Of a stretch of 64,000 nucleotides of DNA, positions 28,819 through 45,092 are shown one piece after another. Both the position numbers and the translations under genes were made by a program. The notes beneath the pieces are model-generated. The model did not search any database. It saw only the letters and a program-made list of their open reading frames with translations, and was not told where the DNA came from. Every line of letters starts with the position of its first letter. Position 1 is the first letter of the stretch. The DNA comes from Latrodectus hesperus (taxonomy: Eukaryota > Arthropoda > Arachnida > Araneae > Theridiidae): positions 9,947,300-10,011,299 of the forward strand of contig CM075852.1 in assembly GCA_037975125.1 (NCBI GenBank), in the 5' to 3' direction.

Positions 28819-31193
28819 AATCGTTCACTCATAAAAGACCCTTCTATTCAATATGAGTAATATGTTATATAGTTTTTACTTCATAATGCAATCTTCATTA
28901 CGTGAATACATTGTCTTTAGGTATTGCATGTTTAAAGTAAAAAATTATAGATAAGTAAATTATTTTTAACTTAAATTATTCTATCTATGCAAACAGTATT
29001 TTCTCTGAAGGAGTACATCCAAGAATATTCATTCTGAATAAATCAGAGGTTTATAGAAACTTGCAATTTAGTGTATAATAATTTTTATTTGTATAATAAT
29101 TTAGTAAATTTTTTAATCGTTCACTCATAAAAGACCCTTCTATTCAATATGAGTAATATGTTATATAGTTTTTACTTCATAATGCAATCTTCATTACGTG
29201 AATACATTGTCTTTAGGTATTGTTTGTTTAAAGTAAAAAATTTATATATAAGCAAAATATTTTTAACTTAAATTATTCTATCTATGCAAACAGTATTTTC
29301 TCTGAAGGAGTACATCCAAGAATATTCATTCTGAATAAATCAGAGGTTTATAGAAACTTGCAATTTAGTGTATAATAATTTTTATTTGTATAATAATTTA
29401 GTAAATTTTTTAATCGTTCACTCATAAAAGACCCTTCTATTCAATATGAGTAATATGTTATATAGTTTTTACTTCATAATGCAATCTTCATTACGTGAAT
29501 ACATTGTCTTTAGGTATTGCATGTTTAAAGTAAAAAAATTATATATAAGTAAATTATTTTTAACTTAAATTATTCTATCTATGCAAACAGTATTTTCTCT
29601 GAAGGAGTACATCCAAGAATATTCATTCTGAATAAATCAGAGGTTTATAGAAACTTGCAATATAGTGTATAATAATTTTTATTTGTATAATAATTTAGTA
29701 AATTTTTTAATCGTTCACTCATAAAAGACCCTTCTATTCAATATGAGTAATATGTTATATAGTTTTTACTTCATAATGCAATCTTCATTACGTGAATACA
29801 TTGTCTTTAGGTATTGCATGTTTAAAGTAAAAAAATTATATATAAGTAAATTATTTTTAACTTAAATTATTCTATCTATGCAAACAGTATTTTCTCTGAA
29901 GGAGTACATCCAAGAATATTCATTCTGAATAAATCAGAGGTTTATAGAAACTTGCAATTTAGTGTATAATAATTTTTATTTGTATAATAATTTAGTAAAT
30001 TTTTTAATCGTTCACTCATAAAAGACCCTTCTATTCAATATGAGTAATATGTTATATAGTTTTTACTTCATAATGCAATCTTCATTACGTGAATACATTG
30101 TCTTTAGGTATTGTTTGTTTAAAGTAAAAAATTTATATATAAGCAAAATATTTTTAACTTAAATTATTCTATCTATGCAAACAGTATTTTCTCTGAAGGA
30201 GTACATCCAAGAATATTCATTCTGAATAAATCAGAGGTTTATAGAAACTTGCAATATAGTGTATAATAATTTTTATTTGTATAATAATTTAGTAAATTTT
30301 TTAATCGTTCACTCATAAAAGACCCTTCTATTCAATATGAGTAATATGTTATATAGTTTTTACTTCATAATGCAATCTTCATTACGTGAATACATTGTCT
30401 TTAGGTATTGCATGTTTAAAGTAAAAAAATTATATATAAGTAAATTATTTTTAACTTAAATTATTCTATCTATGCAAACAGTATTTTCTCTGAAGGAGTA
30501 CATCCAAGAATATTCATTCTGAATAAATCAGAGGTTTATAGAAACTTGCAATATAGTGTATAATAATTTTTATTTGTATAATAATTTAGTAAATTTTTTA
30601 ATCGTTCACTCATAAAAGACCCTTCTATTCAATATGAGTAATATGTTATATAGTTTTTACTTCATAATGCAATCTTCATTACGTGAATACATTGTCTTTA
30701 GGTATTGCATGTTTAAAGTAAAAAAATTATAGATAAGTAAATTATTTTTAACTTAAATTATTCTATCTATGCAAACAGTATTTTCTCTGAAGGAGTACAT
30801 CCAAGAATATTCATTCTGAATAAATCAGAGGTTTATAGAAACTTGCAATTTAGTGTATAATAATTTTTATTTGTATAATAATTTAGTAAATTTTTTAATC
30901 GTTCACTCATAAAAGACCCTTCTATTCAATATGAGTAATATGTTATATAGTTTTTACTTCATAATGCAATCTTCATTACGTGAATACATTGTCTTTAGGT
31001 ATTGTTTGTTTAAAGTAAAAAATTTATATATAAGCAAAATATTTTTAACTTAAATTATTCTATCTATGCAAACAGTATTTTCTCTGAAGGAGTACATCCA
31101 AGAATATTCATTCTGAATAAATCAGAGGTTTATAGAAACTTGCAATTTAGTGTATAGTAATTTTTATTTGTATAATAATTTAGTAAATTTTTT
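28819..31193. repeat. Three-unit higher-order repeat (891 bp) in the satellite
   Basis: A distinctive variant (GGTATTGTTTGTTTAAAG followed by ATATAAGCAAAATATT) occurs in the units starting at 29115, 30006 and 30897, exactly 891 bases apart. Each is preceded by a unit whose 3' end reads CAATTTAGTG. This repeats a block of three monomers. Confidence 0.85.
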
Positions 31194-31457
31194 AATCGTT
31201 CACTCATAAAAGACCCTTCTATTCAATATGAGTAATATGTTATATAGTTTTTACTTCATAATGCAATCTTCATTACGTGAATACATTGTCTTTAGGTATT
31301 GCATGTTTAAAGTAAAAAATTTATATATAAGTAAAATTATTTTTAACTTAAATTATTCTATCTATGCAAACAGTATTTTCTCTGAAGGAGTACATCCAAG
31401 AATATTCATTCTGAATAAATCAGAGGTTTATAGAAACTTGCAATTTAGTGTATAATA

Positions 31458-31679
31458 TAAAGAATAAAGGGCATAATTTAGAATCCAAATAACTTCATTC
31501 AAAAATAATTTAAAATCTAAACAGCTTAATGGATAAATTCAGATATTAATTTTACAAGATGAATAAATTCATGATAATAAGCAATTTTAACACTTTTTAT
31601 AACGTAATATTATACATTAACTTTAGAAGTGAAATAAAATAAATAGATGTAGTCTAAGATAAAAACAAATGATCTACGC
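31458..31679. other. AT-rich sequence after the array
   Basis: Nothing recognised; the array ends abruptly within a unit. Confidence 0.5.
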
Positions 31680-32210
31680 CGACCTAAATCAAATTATTCC
31701 ACTTAGTATAAAAGAGAAGCTCTTTTCTGCCGCATTTGTAAAAAGTGGCGTATAGCTCACTTTTCCGGGTCCTCATCAATTCCGCGATTATGAAGTAAAG
31801 ACATTGCATCATGCTTAATGAGCAGGGGCATCGCATAATTCATTTAGAATTCCCCTCGCTGACGCGAGCTTCAAGATAAGACAAATAAAACTTTCACATT
31901 TCTGCTTTCCACAAACGGGATGGAGCATGGAGACGGAGTGTGACCCCTCGTTTCCGGGATTCCTGGTGTCCTGGCATCCTTCCCAATTCCTCCAGCAAAT
32001 AGGAAGCGTGGGATCCGGCCAGGGCTTGTCTGCCACCCTGTCATGTTGCAAAGATTATTAATGGCATGCCCTCAAGACCCGTTGTTTCGCACTGCCTTTT
32101 GTTATTGGGTAAAAGCTTCCTTCTAACATTTGTGATTGGTTGGTCTTAAAGATTCGGTCCTTTATTAGTTACTCAATGTCTGTTCTCAAGGGTAAATATG
32201 GATACCCGGG
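31680..32210. other. Island of balanced base composition, possible conserved or regulatory element
   Basis: About 530 bp with much higher GC than anything nearby and no recognised mobile-element head, tail or transposase motif. It contains several CpG sites (CCGCGATT, GACGCGAG), homeodomain-like AT cores (ATAATTCATT, ATTATTAATGG) and two inverted CCAAT motifs (TTATTGGGT near 32102, GATTGGTTGG near 32134). A 78-codon minus-strand frame (31815-32051) has no recognised domain. Candidate readings are a conserved non-coding element or enhancer, an unrecognised exon, or an old unknown repeat. The sequence alone does not decide. Confidence 0.4.
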
Positions 32211-35200
32211 AATCGATAACTGCATTACTTTTCCATCAGCATTTCCTAGTTTAGAAATGAAGGCTAAATAACTTACCAACATGAATTACTGCGAACAATG
32301 TGGCTTGAAGATTGCTGTAGAAGTTATGAGAATAGCAAAATATGAATGAGCTAATTTGTGTAATATTTCTAAAGCGTTAAGTAAACTGCGTTATTGATTT
32401 ATAGATTCTGATTTCTAGTTACACATTCTTCAGTTTTACAAGGAATAGCTCAACTAAAAATGAGATGAATCACAAAAATTAATTTTATCAGTATTCAATA
32501 ACTCTAATTATTAATTTAAGTTTTGTAATATAAAATTTAAATAATAATCTATAACTAACAATAATCTATAACTAACTATTTATATGATGTTATTAATAAT
32601 ATTTAAGATTAATAAAATTAGGTATAATTAATTATCTAAAATGAAACATTAAATCAAAATATATATATATAATAATATTAAACCGTGTTTGGTTTTCCTA
32701 AAATAAAAAAGTCTAAAATGAAAATTTTTTTAAACAAAATTAAAAAAGGCTAAAAGATAGTAATCCTATTTTTTAATATCCATTTAAATTAATATTTTAA
32801 AACAATCTTATCATAAAATTTAAACAAAACTTGGGTTACTTTTTATATATTTTATAGATAACACTAATAAAAAGAAACATTTTAATTTAATCAATACATA
32901 GATATTTATTTAATTGTTCATTGCTTTTATGAGAGCATGTTTAATAAGAAAATAAAAAAATTAGGCTTTAAAATACTTTTTTTTACACCTCATATGTTAT
33001 TTTACTTTTTAAGATTATTTAGAAATTACGAATTAAAAATAAGAATATTTTTAAGAATATTTGTAATAATATGAAATATAGTAAAAGTATAAATAATAAT
33101 AATATTGAATTAAATGAAGTATATAATGATGAGATAGAAATAACAAAAAATGCATGATTTTGCACTTTATAGTTAAGATCTCATAAACTGTTCTTAAGAT
33201 TTAAAACTTCTCTTTAAAATCATTCTATTTCACTAAATGCTGTGACGTTAATTTGCGCTTTAACTTAATCCCTACTTACAAGCATTAAAAGTAAAATAAA
33301 ATTAAATATGAAAGAATTTTAAATGTATTTAATACTAAGAATAAAAATAAAAGTCAATTTCATAGAAATCACGCATTTAGTCACTAATTAGGGATGTTGA
33401 TATTAATGCCAAATTGACATTCATATTTAACATGAAAAATTACTAATATGAATCAAACAGAAAATATTCCAGAAAAAGAAATAAAAATTTCAATGTTTTT
33501 AATTTTATGAGAAATTGGCTGCATAGAAACTTTCTGATTCTTTCAAAGTATACACAAGTCTATTAAGTTTAAAATAATATCAAGAAACGCATTTAAATCG
33601 ACTAATCATCCTCACCAGTTTATGTTACAAAAATAAATTAATTAACCACCAAATAATGTTATGAAATAATTACATGTTATAAAAATAATTTTATAAAAAT
33701 AATCACCAATTAATGTTATAAATATCTCCCCTAAATACCTTTATAAATTGTAGATATATATCTTTTTTAATTCAAATGTAATATTTTAACACATTTAAAA
33801 TAAATATCGATATTTTCAAAATCAATGTTTTTTTCACGACTAAAATTTATGCGGCAACCCAATCTTTAATAATCTGTCCAAATTAAAAAAAATTGCTAAT
33901 AAAATGAAAACTCACATTTTTTATTTAAAATTATAGTTTTTTATATAAGAAATTATTTATCTGAATATCTAATTTGGATTTAGTTGGAAATATATAATAT
34001 TATTAAATAATATTAAGAGTAAGACTTTTTGATATCATTTTTAAGGAAAGTTTATTAATTTTATTTTCCAAGAATACAAAACTATATAATTTAAATAGAA
34101 ATAAGATACATGAGTAATTATTTACAAATTATTAATTAAATAATATCTGCAATACCTATTTCTTTCTAATTTGCAATAGTTGTTTAGATTTGTTAAGAAA
34201 ACCTTCAAGAAATTTGTATGAAATTAATCTATATTTTATTTCATTAGATAAGAATTATTTTCCATCATCTTATAAACTAAATTAATTTTAAAATCTTAGA
34301 ATATGTACTATAAAAACAAAATTGAATATAAGTAAATAATTCATTTAGCAGAGAATTTTATGCTACGTCACAAATAGGAAAAAATTCAAAATAGTATAAC
34401 GTGCTATTGTTAAACTTCATTCAAGCTCGATGTAACTAATAAAAATTGTGATTGTCTTAAGACGCTTAAGAGAATCACATTTTTCTAGTTATAATGAGAG
34501 ATAAGGGATTTTTCAAAGGATAAAGCAATTTACGCATAAGAATTTTTTCAAATGATAACTCTTGTGAGTTTTGATTTATATTACTGAATAATGAAAAAAA
34601 ATCTTACGTCGGTATTGATTCATATGATTAAAGCAATAAATATGTGTTATTCAAAGCGAAGTTATTTTTTGAAACGACGTGCATATTTTCGATAATGATC
34701 TAAAGTTTTCAAGTGAAAGAAAATTATATCGTAAATTATAAATCTAATAATGGCTGTGAATTCGGAAAAGTGAATAAAGGTCCTAAGCATTGAAAGAAAA
34801 TTCCCAGTTGATTTTCTTACTTATCTAGTTATCTTACTTTATAAATGGATGAATGATTTTTTGACTTATCTTATTTTCTAACTTAATGAGAATGAATGAT
34901 TTTCTCAGCAGATTATTCAAGCAAAATTTCGATATTTATATTTTCAATAATTTATGACATAAGAATTGCGGAATATCTAGAAAAGTAACACAATAATCGA
35001 AGCAAGTTCTTATTATTGAAAAATATTCATGAAACAAAGATATGTTATAAAACAACAATTAGCTTGTGTATGACAAATGAGTTGTTTAAAATAAATATTT
35101 TATTGTTTAAAATAAATCAGCACAATAAAATATTTGAATGTTTGTTCTTCAAAAATTTCTGTATAAGAGTTACTTATATTATTCTAATTATGTATCTTGC

Positions 35201-35221
35201 TGCACTTTTTGGATGAAATAA
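32211..35221. other. AT-rich stretch, nothing recognised
   Basis: About 3 kb of AT-rich DNA with abundant A/T runs and no coding or repeat signature. Confidence 0.55.
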
Positions 35222-35440
35222 AAGAATTTAAACGCAATTAACCATCTCACAACTTTGAGTACTCTCGAATGGCAAGGTTACATCTGAGCGGTCACGATTT
35301 TCTCAACACCACGTCAAACCATCATCAGGGATACAAAGTGACCTTTATTTATTTCAAAACTCCTGTCGCTAGCAGAAGCAAATCATAGATTGTGTAAGGT
35401 ATTGAACTCGTTGCCCCTTTGTAGCGAGAAAGACCAATTT
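35222..35440. repeat. Possible dispersed repeat fragment
   Basis: A balanced-composition stretch (GGCAAGGTTACATCTGAGCG, CCATCATCAGGGATACAAAG) just left of a SINE. I recall similar sequence as repetitive in spiders, but no head, tail or duplication can be shown from the window. Confidence 0.3.
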
Positions 35441-35496
35441 TCTCATATTAACATTCTTTTTCTTATGATATAAGGCATAATATTTTGACATTTGTA

Positions 35497-35839
35497 TTGT
35501 TGTTTACTTATGACACTTGAGCAAGCCAAGCTCGCTAGCCTAAGGCAAAATTAAGTCATAAGGACACGTCTTTTCTTTAAATCAGAACAAAACGAAGGTG
35601 AAAGTATGACTTTGCTCTAAGACTTCTCCGATAGATGGCACCACCTGAGAATTCACTCTTTCAATTTTAACTTTGATCAGAAGAGGGAGGAAGTTTTCTC
35701 CAGATTCAGACCATTACACCCATAGTAACTCCTCGATCATAGGAGCACATATATCGCATGTAATATGTGGGTCACTGGGAATCGAACTCAGCCCTTACGG
35801 ACGAAAGACCGATGCCCTAACCACTAGATTACCACATCC
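35497..35839 (-). mobile_element. SINE family A, near full-length, inverted
   Basis: Minus-strand copy. The left end is the inverted tail (TTGTTGTTTACTTATGACAC). It is followed in reverse order by ACTTTGCTCTA, GATAGATGGCACCACCTGAG, CCATAGTAACTC and GGGAATCGAACTCAGCCC (B box GAGTTCGATTCCC on the minus strand). The right end is CCTAACCACTAGATTACCAC (A box on the minus strand). Its B box is better preserved than in the 10509 and 41508 copies. Confidence 0.88.
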
Positions 35840-39849
<4,010 letters not shown>

Positions 39850-40510
39850 TAATATTTTGCAAACATTCCTTCGTTCTTAATGAACGTTTTAAATCCTTTC
39901 GGTATGCTCTTTACTAGAAGTTTATATGCTTTTTTTATTTCTACATTATGATGCCATTCACCAGTTCTTCAATTGCTTGTTTTGTAATTATCTTCTGTTT
40001 TTTAAGTACTCTTTCTTGACAAACACCCATAAATTTTCCCATAGGATTCATGCCTGGTCCTGTTCTCCGGCCATGGTAATATTTGAATCTGTTTTCTGTC
40101 TTGCAAAAATTTTGTAACATTTTTTAGAATTGTGACAGGATGCTTTGTCAAGCATTAAGAAGAAATCACCAATTTTATTTTGATACCAATCATTTACTTG
40201 GAATATGAGACGAATTTCGAGAATTTTTACACATTAGACCTGTTTCAAAGTTCTTTCTCCAATGTGCGTAACTTGTGTAGCATGTTTCACAGTCTGACAT
40301 CTTTTCGACATTTTTAGCACAACTAATAATAATAATAATAATAAAAGATTTAGCCATTTTTGGCGTGATTTTGGTTTTTTTCGAGGCCCTCTTGCAGGTA
40401 ATCTTACTTGAGCAAAAATTCTTCTTATTGGACTTGAGGCAATATTAACTCTATCTTGCTTGATTTGATTGCTCACTTTTTTGATGTACGTCTTCGGTGT
40501 TTAAGAGACA
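39850..40510 (-). pseudogene. Tc1-family transposase relic
   Basis: The minus strand encodes pieces of a DD34E transposase in the family order. First comes the N-terminal DNA-binding part, SSPIRRIFAQVRLPARGPRK followed by KPKSRQK (about 40370-40440). The central part is unreadable. Then GPGMNPMGKFMGVCQERVLK, KQKIITKQAIEELVNG and later LKRSLRTKECLQNI (about 39850-40070). The third catalytic block, normally SPDMNPIEN, reads GPGMNPMGK: the Asp and the catalytic Glu are both Gly. There are several stops, a frameshift before GPGM and a run of TTA codons from a triplet expansion. No inverted terminal repeats were found. Confidence 0.75.
40325..40345. repeat. (TAA)n triplet expansion within the Tc1 relic
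   Basis: About seven TAA triplets, read as a Leu run on the minus strand, interrupt the transposase similarity. Confidence 0.85.
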
Positions 40511-41506
40511 AATATGTCAACATTTTCTAACTTCTTGGAGTTAAAATTGTTTTTTAATACATTTTCCTACTCCAATTTTAGTAAAAAAAAATTTTCTTGA
40601 AAAAGAAATTTTATTTTTACTCAATGATTTTTTAAATACAGCAATTTTTCGTTGAATATAATTAGTTTCAATCAATAAAAGTTGAACTTGAGCCACTTTT
40701 TGCAGGCAACAAATATCTACTCCTCCCCATAATTAAAGAAATTTACAAATTTTTTATGTTTAAATATTGACATTGATAAGCATTTAAATGAATTTATACT
40801 TTGCACAATATAACTGCATTCCTATTTATTAACACAAAAATTTATAAAAATTAACCGGTTATTTAGCATTAAAACCAAAAAAGCTAATATAAAGTACACT
40901 AATTTACAGTAGCTGCATGAAAAACAAAAAATTTGCAAAAGTCGTTTGCTGGTTGCTAAAGTATATTGTGTTGCCAACTTTTAAAATAAACCATAATAAA
41001 TAAAGTATGTGCCAAAAAATAAGTAGATTTCATTTGTTTGATAAAAAGATAAAATTTCTGTGTGTTTTTGTGATGATTGAAAAATATTTTATTCGATAGA
41101 TTAAGAGAATTTAAAAAAATATGTTATTAATTCTAATAATGTTAGACGTGTACCGTCAACAACATTATTCCAATATTTTTTAGACCATATAAAGGAGAAA
41201 CTTCTTAAATAGAATTTAAGGTTATTTATTAAAATTAATACCAATATGTGGTGCAAATAAACTTTAAGATTCAATCATTTAATGCAATGTGTCTCATATT
41301 ATTATATAGAAATTTTATAGGATTTAGTGTACAATTCACGATGAGTTTGAGTCACATAATACTTTAAATCGCAAAGTAGAATAAATAAATAGCAAAAAAT
41401 CGGGATTTATTCCCTTTAATAGGAAATGAGATGAAATGTTTTTAATAACATTTTCTACAGAAATGTAACATTTTACATTAATGTATAAATTATTTATGTA
41501 ATAAAA
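40511..41506. other. AT-rich sequence, nothing recognised
   Basis: No gene or repeat signal; it may include the lost 5' end of the Tc1 element. Confidence 0.5.
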
Positions 41507-41886
41507 AGGGTAGCCTAGTGGTTAGGGCATCGGCTCTCCGCCCGGAAGGGAGGGGTTTTATTCCCAATTCCTCCGAAGACCCACCGAGTACATGCGATAT
41601 ACGTGCTTCTTTAAATCTGTGGAATCAAAAGTCCTGAGGTTGCCCATTGTACAGTTACCATGGGTGTAATGGTCTGGAGAAAATTCTCTCCCTTCCAGAT
41701 CAGTGTCAAAACTGAGGGAGTGGATTCTCTGGTGGTGCCATCTATCAGTGGAGTTTAGAGCAAAGTCGTATTTTCCCCTCCGTGGTGCTCTGGTTAAACG
41801 AAAGGCTCACCCTACTGACTTGAATTCGCATAGCCAATGGCATAGCGAGCTTGGTTTTTCCAAGTGTCATAAGTAACAACAGCATA
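41507..41886 (+). mobile_element. SINE family A, full-length copy
   Basis: Head GGTAGCCTAGTGGTTAGGGC (A box), with the B box worn to GGGGTTTTATTCCC. The body follows (ACCCACCGAGTACATGC, CAGTTACCATGGGTGTAATG, TCTCTGGTGGTGCCATCTAT, TAGAGCAAAGTCGTA, TTGAATTCGCATAGCC) and the tail ends AAGTAACAACAG. A possible 8-bp target duplication TAATAAAA lies at 41499-41506 and 41887-41894, though it is AT-rich. Confidence 0.88.
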
Positions 41887-43103
41887 TAATAAAATAACAC
41901 TAAAACATATTAATGCATAGATTTTATTAATATAAAGAGAAATTTCTCTCCTTCTTTTCGTTTGTGAAACACAGAATTTAAAATTAGCGACAGTGAATTG
42001 TTAAAGTCATTTTCATGGGGAAAAAGCAATGAAAATTAGAGATTATTTCAGTGGAATATGCTTGATGTTTTAATTTTATAAAATTAAGGATTTTATGTAA
42101 ACAATTTATAGCCCACAATTCTAAAATATAAAAAAAACATATTTCATGTTATAAAGAAAATCTATACAACTTAATGATTTTTATTTCTACTTCTGATATT
42201 TTTAAGTTTCTTTTCATGCGCAATCATTTCTGTTTAAATATTATGGTACGAAGTAAAAATTATGGATGCTAGCAGTTTAACACAGTTTATTTTAAGATTT
42301 TCCAAATAAGGGTATCACAGATAACTGAAGTTTTATCTAAAATTAAATAATTTAAAATTTTGAAGAAATCATTCTCATTATCCACTTTAAGTAATTTGTC
42401 GGAATTAAATATCCTTATAAGCAATTGAAAAATTATAGAGGGTAGACGAGTACTAAAATACCAAGTTTAGCTATAATATTTCGTGAATCAAATTTTGATC
42501 ATACCTACTGATAAAACTAAATATCTATAATATACTTTTGAAGATATTGACCCTTATAACCAGATATTCATTCCAAAACGTATTTCTGCTTAAATTCTCA
42601 TGAGAACAGAAAAGAGCAGGGAAATATCTAATCACAACATGAGCATTTGGTGTTATATTAATCAAAGGATAATCTCTATCATCTCATGAATACTAAGTAG
42701 TTACGTTTGTGATCCTAACATATATTACTCTTGAAAATGGAAGGAGATCCGAAATGCTGTAGAATATTTCAACAATTTTCCTGATTTTAATTCATATGTA
42801 GGTATTTCAGGACTTAATGGCAACAACTGCCGAGCGAAATTAGGCTCAGAATGTATGTTGGTTAGTTAGTTATTCGGCGCTTGGATTTTAAGTTATTAAT
42901 GGAATTGGGTTTATGTACGTTTAAATCTAATGTAATTTGTGAAGATTTTTCTTAAAGACGAATTTCTTTTGCATATAAAATAATTCTATTCATATTTTAA
43001 AGTTGAAATAAAGAACTTAAATTTAAATAGTTATATATTAAGTTAAAATTAAGATTACCTACACATTGCATTAAGATAATTCAGTCAATAAACAAATTTA
43101 AAC
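41887..43103. other. AT-rich sequence, nothing recognised
   Basis: No gene or repeat signal. Confidence 0.5.
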
Positions 43104-43290
43104 ATTGAATAAATGTTTCAAAAATTGAAGATAAAATTTAGCGATGGTATATCCCCTTCTAAAAAACAAATATGAATAGAAAATAATGTAAAATGAAAAG
43201 AATCTGAATTGAATAAATATTTCAAAAACTGAAGATAAAATTGAGTAACGATATAGACACTCTTGCAAAAGCATACTCCGGAAAAAATAA
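43104..43290. repeat. Diverged two-copy tandem duplication, period 104
   Basis: ATTGAATAAATGTTTCAAAA at 43104 recurs as ATTGAATAAATATTTCAAAA at 43208. Similarity continues through TTGAAGATAAAAT and CTGAAGATAAAAT and then fades. Confidence 0.6.
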
Positions 43291-44841
43291 TTTACAGATC
43301 GATAAAAAATTTACATGTTGTTGTAATTTTATGAGACATTTGAATGATAAGTGTTTCAACAAAACTAACTTATAAGAAACTGTATAATTGGCATTTAAGG
43401 AGCTAATGGTACTTCAGCAAATCTGCTTTCGAATTTATAGAAACTTAGAAGTACCTGGAAGTTGAAAAAAAGACCACATCAAAGTTTATTCTACAGCGTT
43501 AGGAAGAAATATTTCATGAGGTAAAGAACTGCATCTTCGGTGCAAATGCATTTTAGCATCTTATATGCCATCTATTATTTCTCATCTTAGATACTAAAGT
43601 AGGGAATTTGTTCAACAGTTGTAACAGCTAATATCAATATGATAATTTTTAGGGCCATACAGCAATGAACATGGAAGACATTAATAATCACCACAATGAT
43701 TCAGACCACCCTTAGCCACAAATAATTGAGAAGATCAATGAATAGGATCAGCAATCAGGTCTGCAACAACTCTAATATGATCAATTAAAATGGATATAGT
43801 TGGTAGTTAGATCCAAACATTACTATGGATAGGAAACTAAATAGACCAATATCAAGCCTTAATGTCTATTAAAGTGTAAGGAGTGTTAACTCCAATATAC
43901 ATGACTATATCATCTGTCTCTATATCGATCTCAGGTAAGTTGGATTGTGTTTTAAAAGAGGAATGAGGTCTTCAGTGAAGAATCCTGATTTTCTCTTATT
44001 GTTAACTGTCACCTAAAAATGGGTGAAGGTGCCAAAATAGGCTTGTTATTGAGGGGTGTATAGAAAAAATGCCTGGTAGGGGACACTCTAAGGCGAGATC
44101 TAATCTTTTGGGATAAAGGATCATCCATATTAACAATACAAATAATATGATGACTTACAGTTGCATTATTAAAATTTTTAAACTAATAGTAATTTCCATT
44201 CTATGATATGGCCATCATGGACATGCATGAGTTTATTCCATCAAATAAATGTCTATAGGGTAGATGTCATACAAATTTAATTAAGAAAGTGATGTTCAAT
44301 TACAAAATGTTAGATTTTGTAAACAATGGTTGCAAAGTATTTTCAGTATAGTAATAGTAACGTATATTTCGTCAATATAATGTATAATTCTTAAATTTTA
44401 AAATTATTTAAATTTTGAAAGAGAAATTCTTTTCTTTTATTAAAATAATTTAGTAAAAGCGATGTAATTTTTTTCAGTGTTTTTTTTAATTGAACATGCC
44501 AATTCATGTTTTTACAAGTATACTTAAATATTGCATGTATTTCTGAATATGCCATCGATAATCATAAATTGTGGGGTCATTGATCATTTTGCAATGTTCT
44601 GTGAAACATTTTGTCCATTAACATTTATCTTAAGTCATATGAAGGTGTAATAAAATCAAAACAGCAACTGCTGTCAAAAAATTGAAAGTTAAACAAACAT
44701 TTAATATCTGCATTTTTTATGTAAAAATTATCACTTGAAATACTTATTGTAAATGCCTTGAAAAACATCAAAATATACCTTCATAATTTTGTGATAATTT
44801 TGATTTATAAGTATATACATTATATGAAATATTAAAATTTA
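43291..44841. other. Mixed sequence, part of it less AT-rich
   Basis: 43640-44200 is noticeably less AT-rich than its flanks, which would fit a worn coding or mobile sequence, but stops occur in every frame and no family motif was found. The rest is AT-rich. Confidence 0.4.
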
Positions 44842-45092
44842 TAATAACGTCACAAGTCATAGGTCCGGAGGTTCTGTCCTCAGGTTCGGCAAGGTCGACT
44901 TAGATTTCCATTCCTTTAGTGGGTTCCTAAAACTGATTACCAAACATGCATGGGAACTAAATACTAGGGGTTTTGCATTAGGCTGACCATCTAACCTGGA
45001 CATCTGCTTCTATACAAAAGCTCTCGTTCATGAAAACAGATATGGGCGCTGTAGGCTTTGGCCTCACGTGGCTGCCCTGCCACAGAATTTAT
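44842..45092 (+). mobile_element. SINE family C, 5'-truncated copy
   Basis: A GC-richer 251-bp segment starts near a B-box-like GGTTCTGTCCTCAGGTTCGG. It continues with TTCCATTCCTTTAGTGGGTT, ACCAAACATGCATGGGAACT, CATTAGGCTGACCATCTAAC and GGCCTCACGTGGCTGCCCTG, ending CCACAGAATTTAT. It resembles a tRNA-derived SINE body I associate with arachnids and shares nothing with families A or B. A 10-bp direct repeat TTAAAATTTA at 44832-44841 and 45093-45102 may be the target duplication. Confidence 0.65.

Larger units (their letters stand above)
24596..31457. repeat. 297-bp satellite array, 23 tandem copies
   Basis: A head-to-tail array. The landmark AATCGTTCACTCATAAAAGA starts at 24605, 24930, 25227 and 25552, then every 297 bases (once 296) to 31194, giving 22 complete units and a last partial one ending near 31457. 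Units 1 and 3 are 325 bp because of a 28-bp extra segment; the others are 297 bp or one base short. Copies differ at few sites, so the array has been homogenised recently. Variants include seven versus six A in the run after TTTAAAGT, TATAGA versus TATATA, and CAATTTAG versus CAATATAG. Each unit holds a short ATG-started frame (ATGAGTAATATG...), usually closed after about 40 codons and 75 codons in the last copy only, so it is not conserved as coding. Function unknown; a heterochromatic or centromeric role is only conceivable. Confidence 0.97.

Noticed and set aside
31228..31455. 75-codon frame in the last satellite unit
   Set aside because: It is closed early in nearly all other units by indels in the A-run; not conserved as coding.
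24596..31457. CRISPR array
   Set aside because: The repeats are continuous 297-bp monomers without variable spacers, and the context is eukaryotic.
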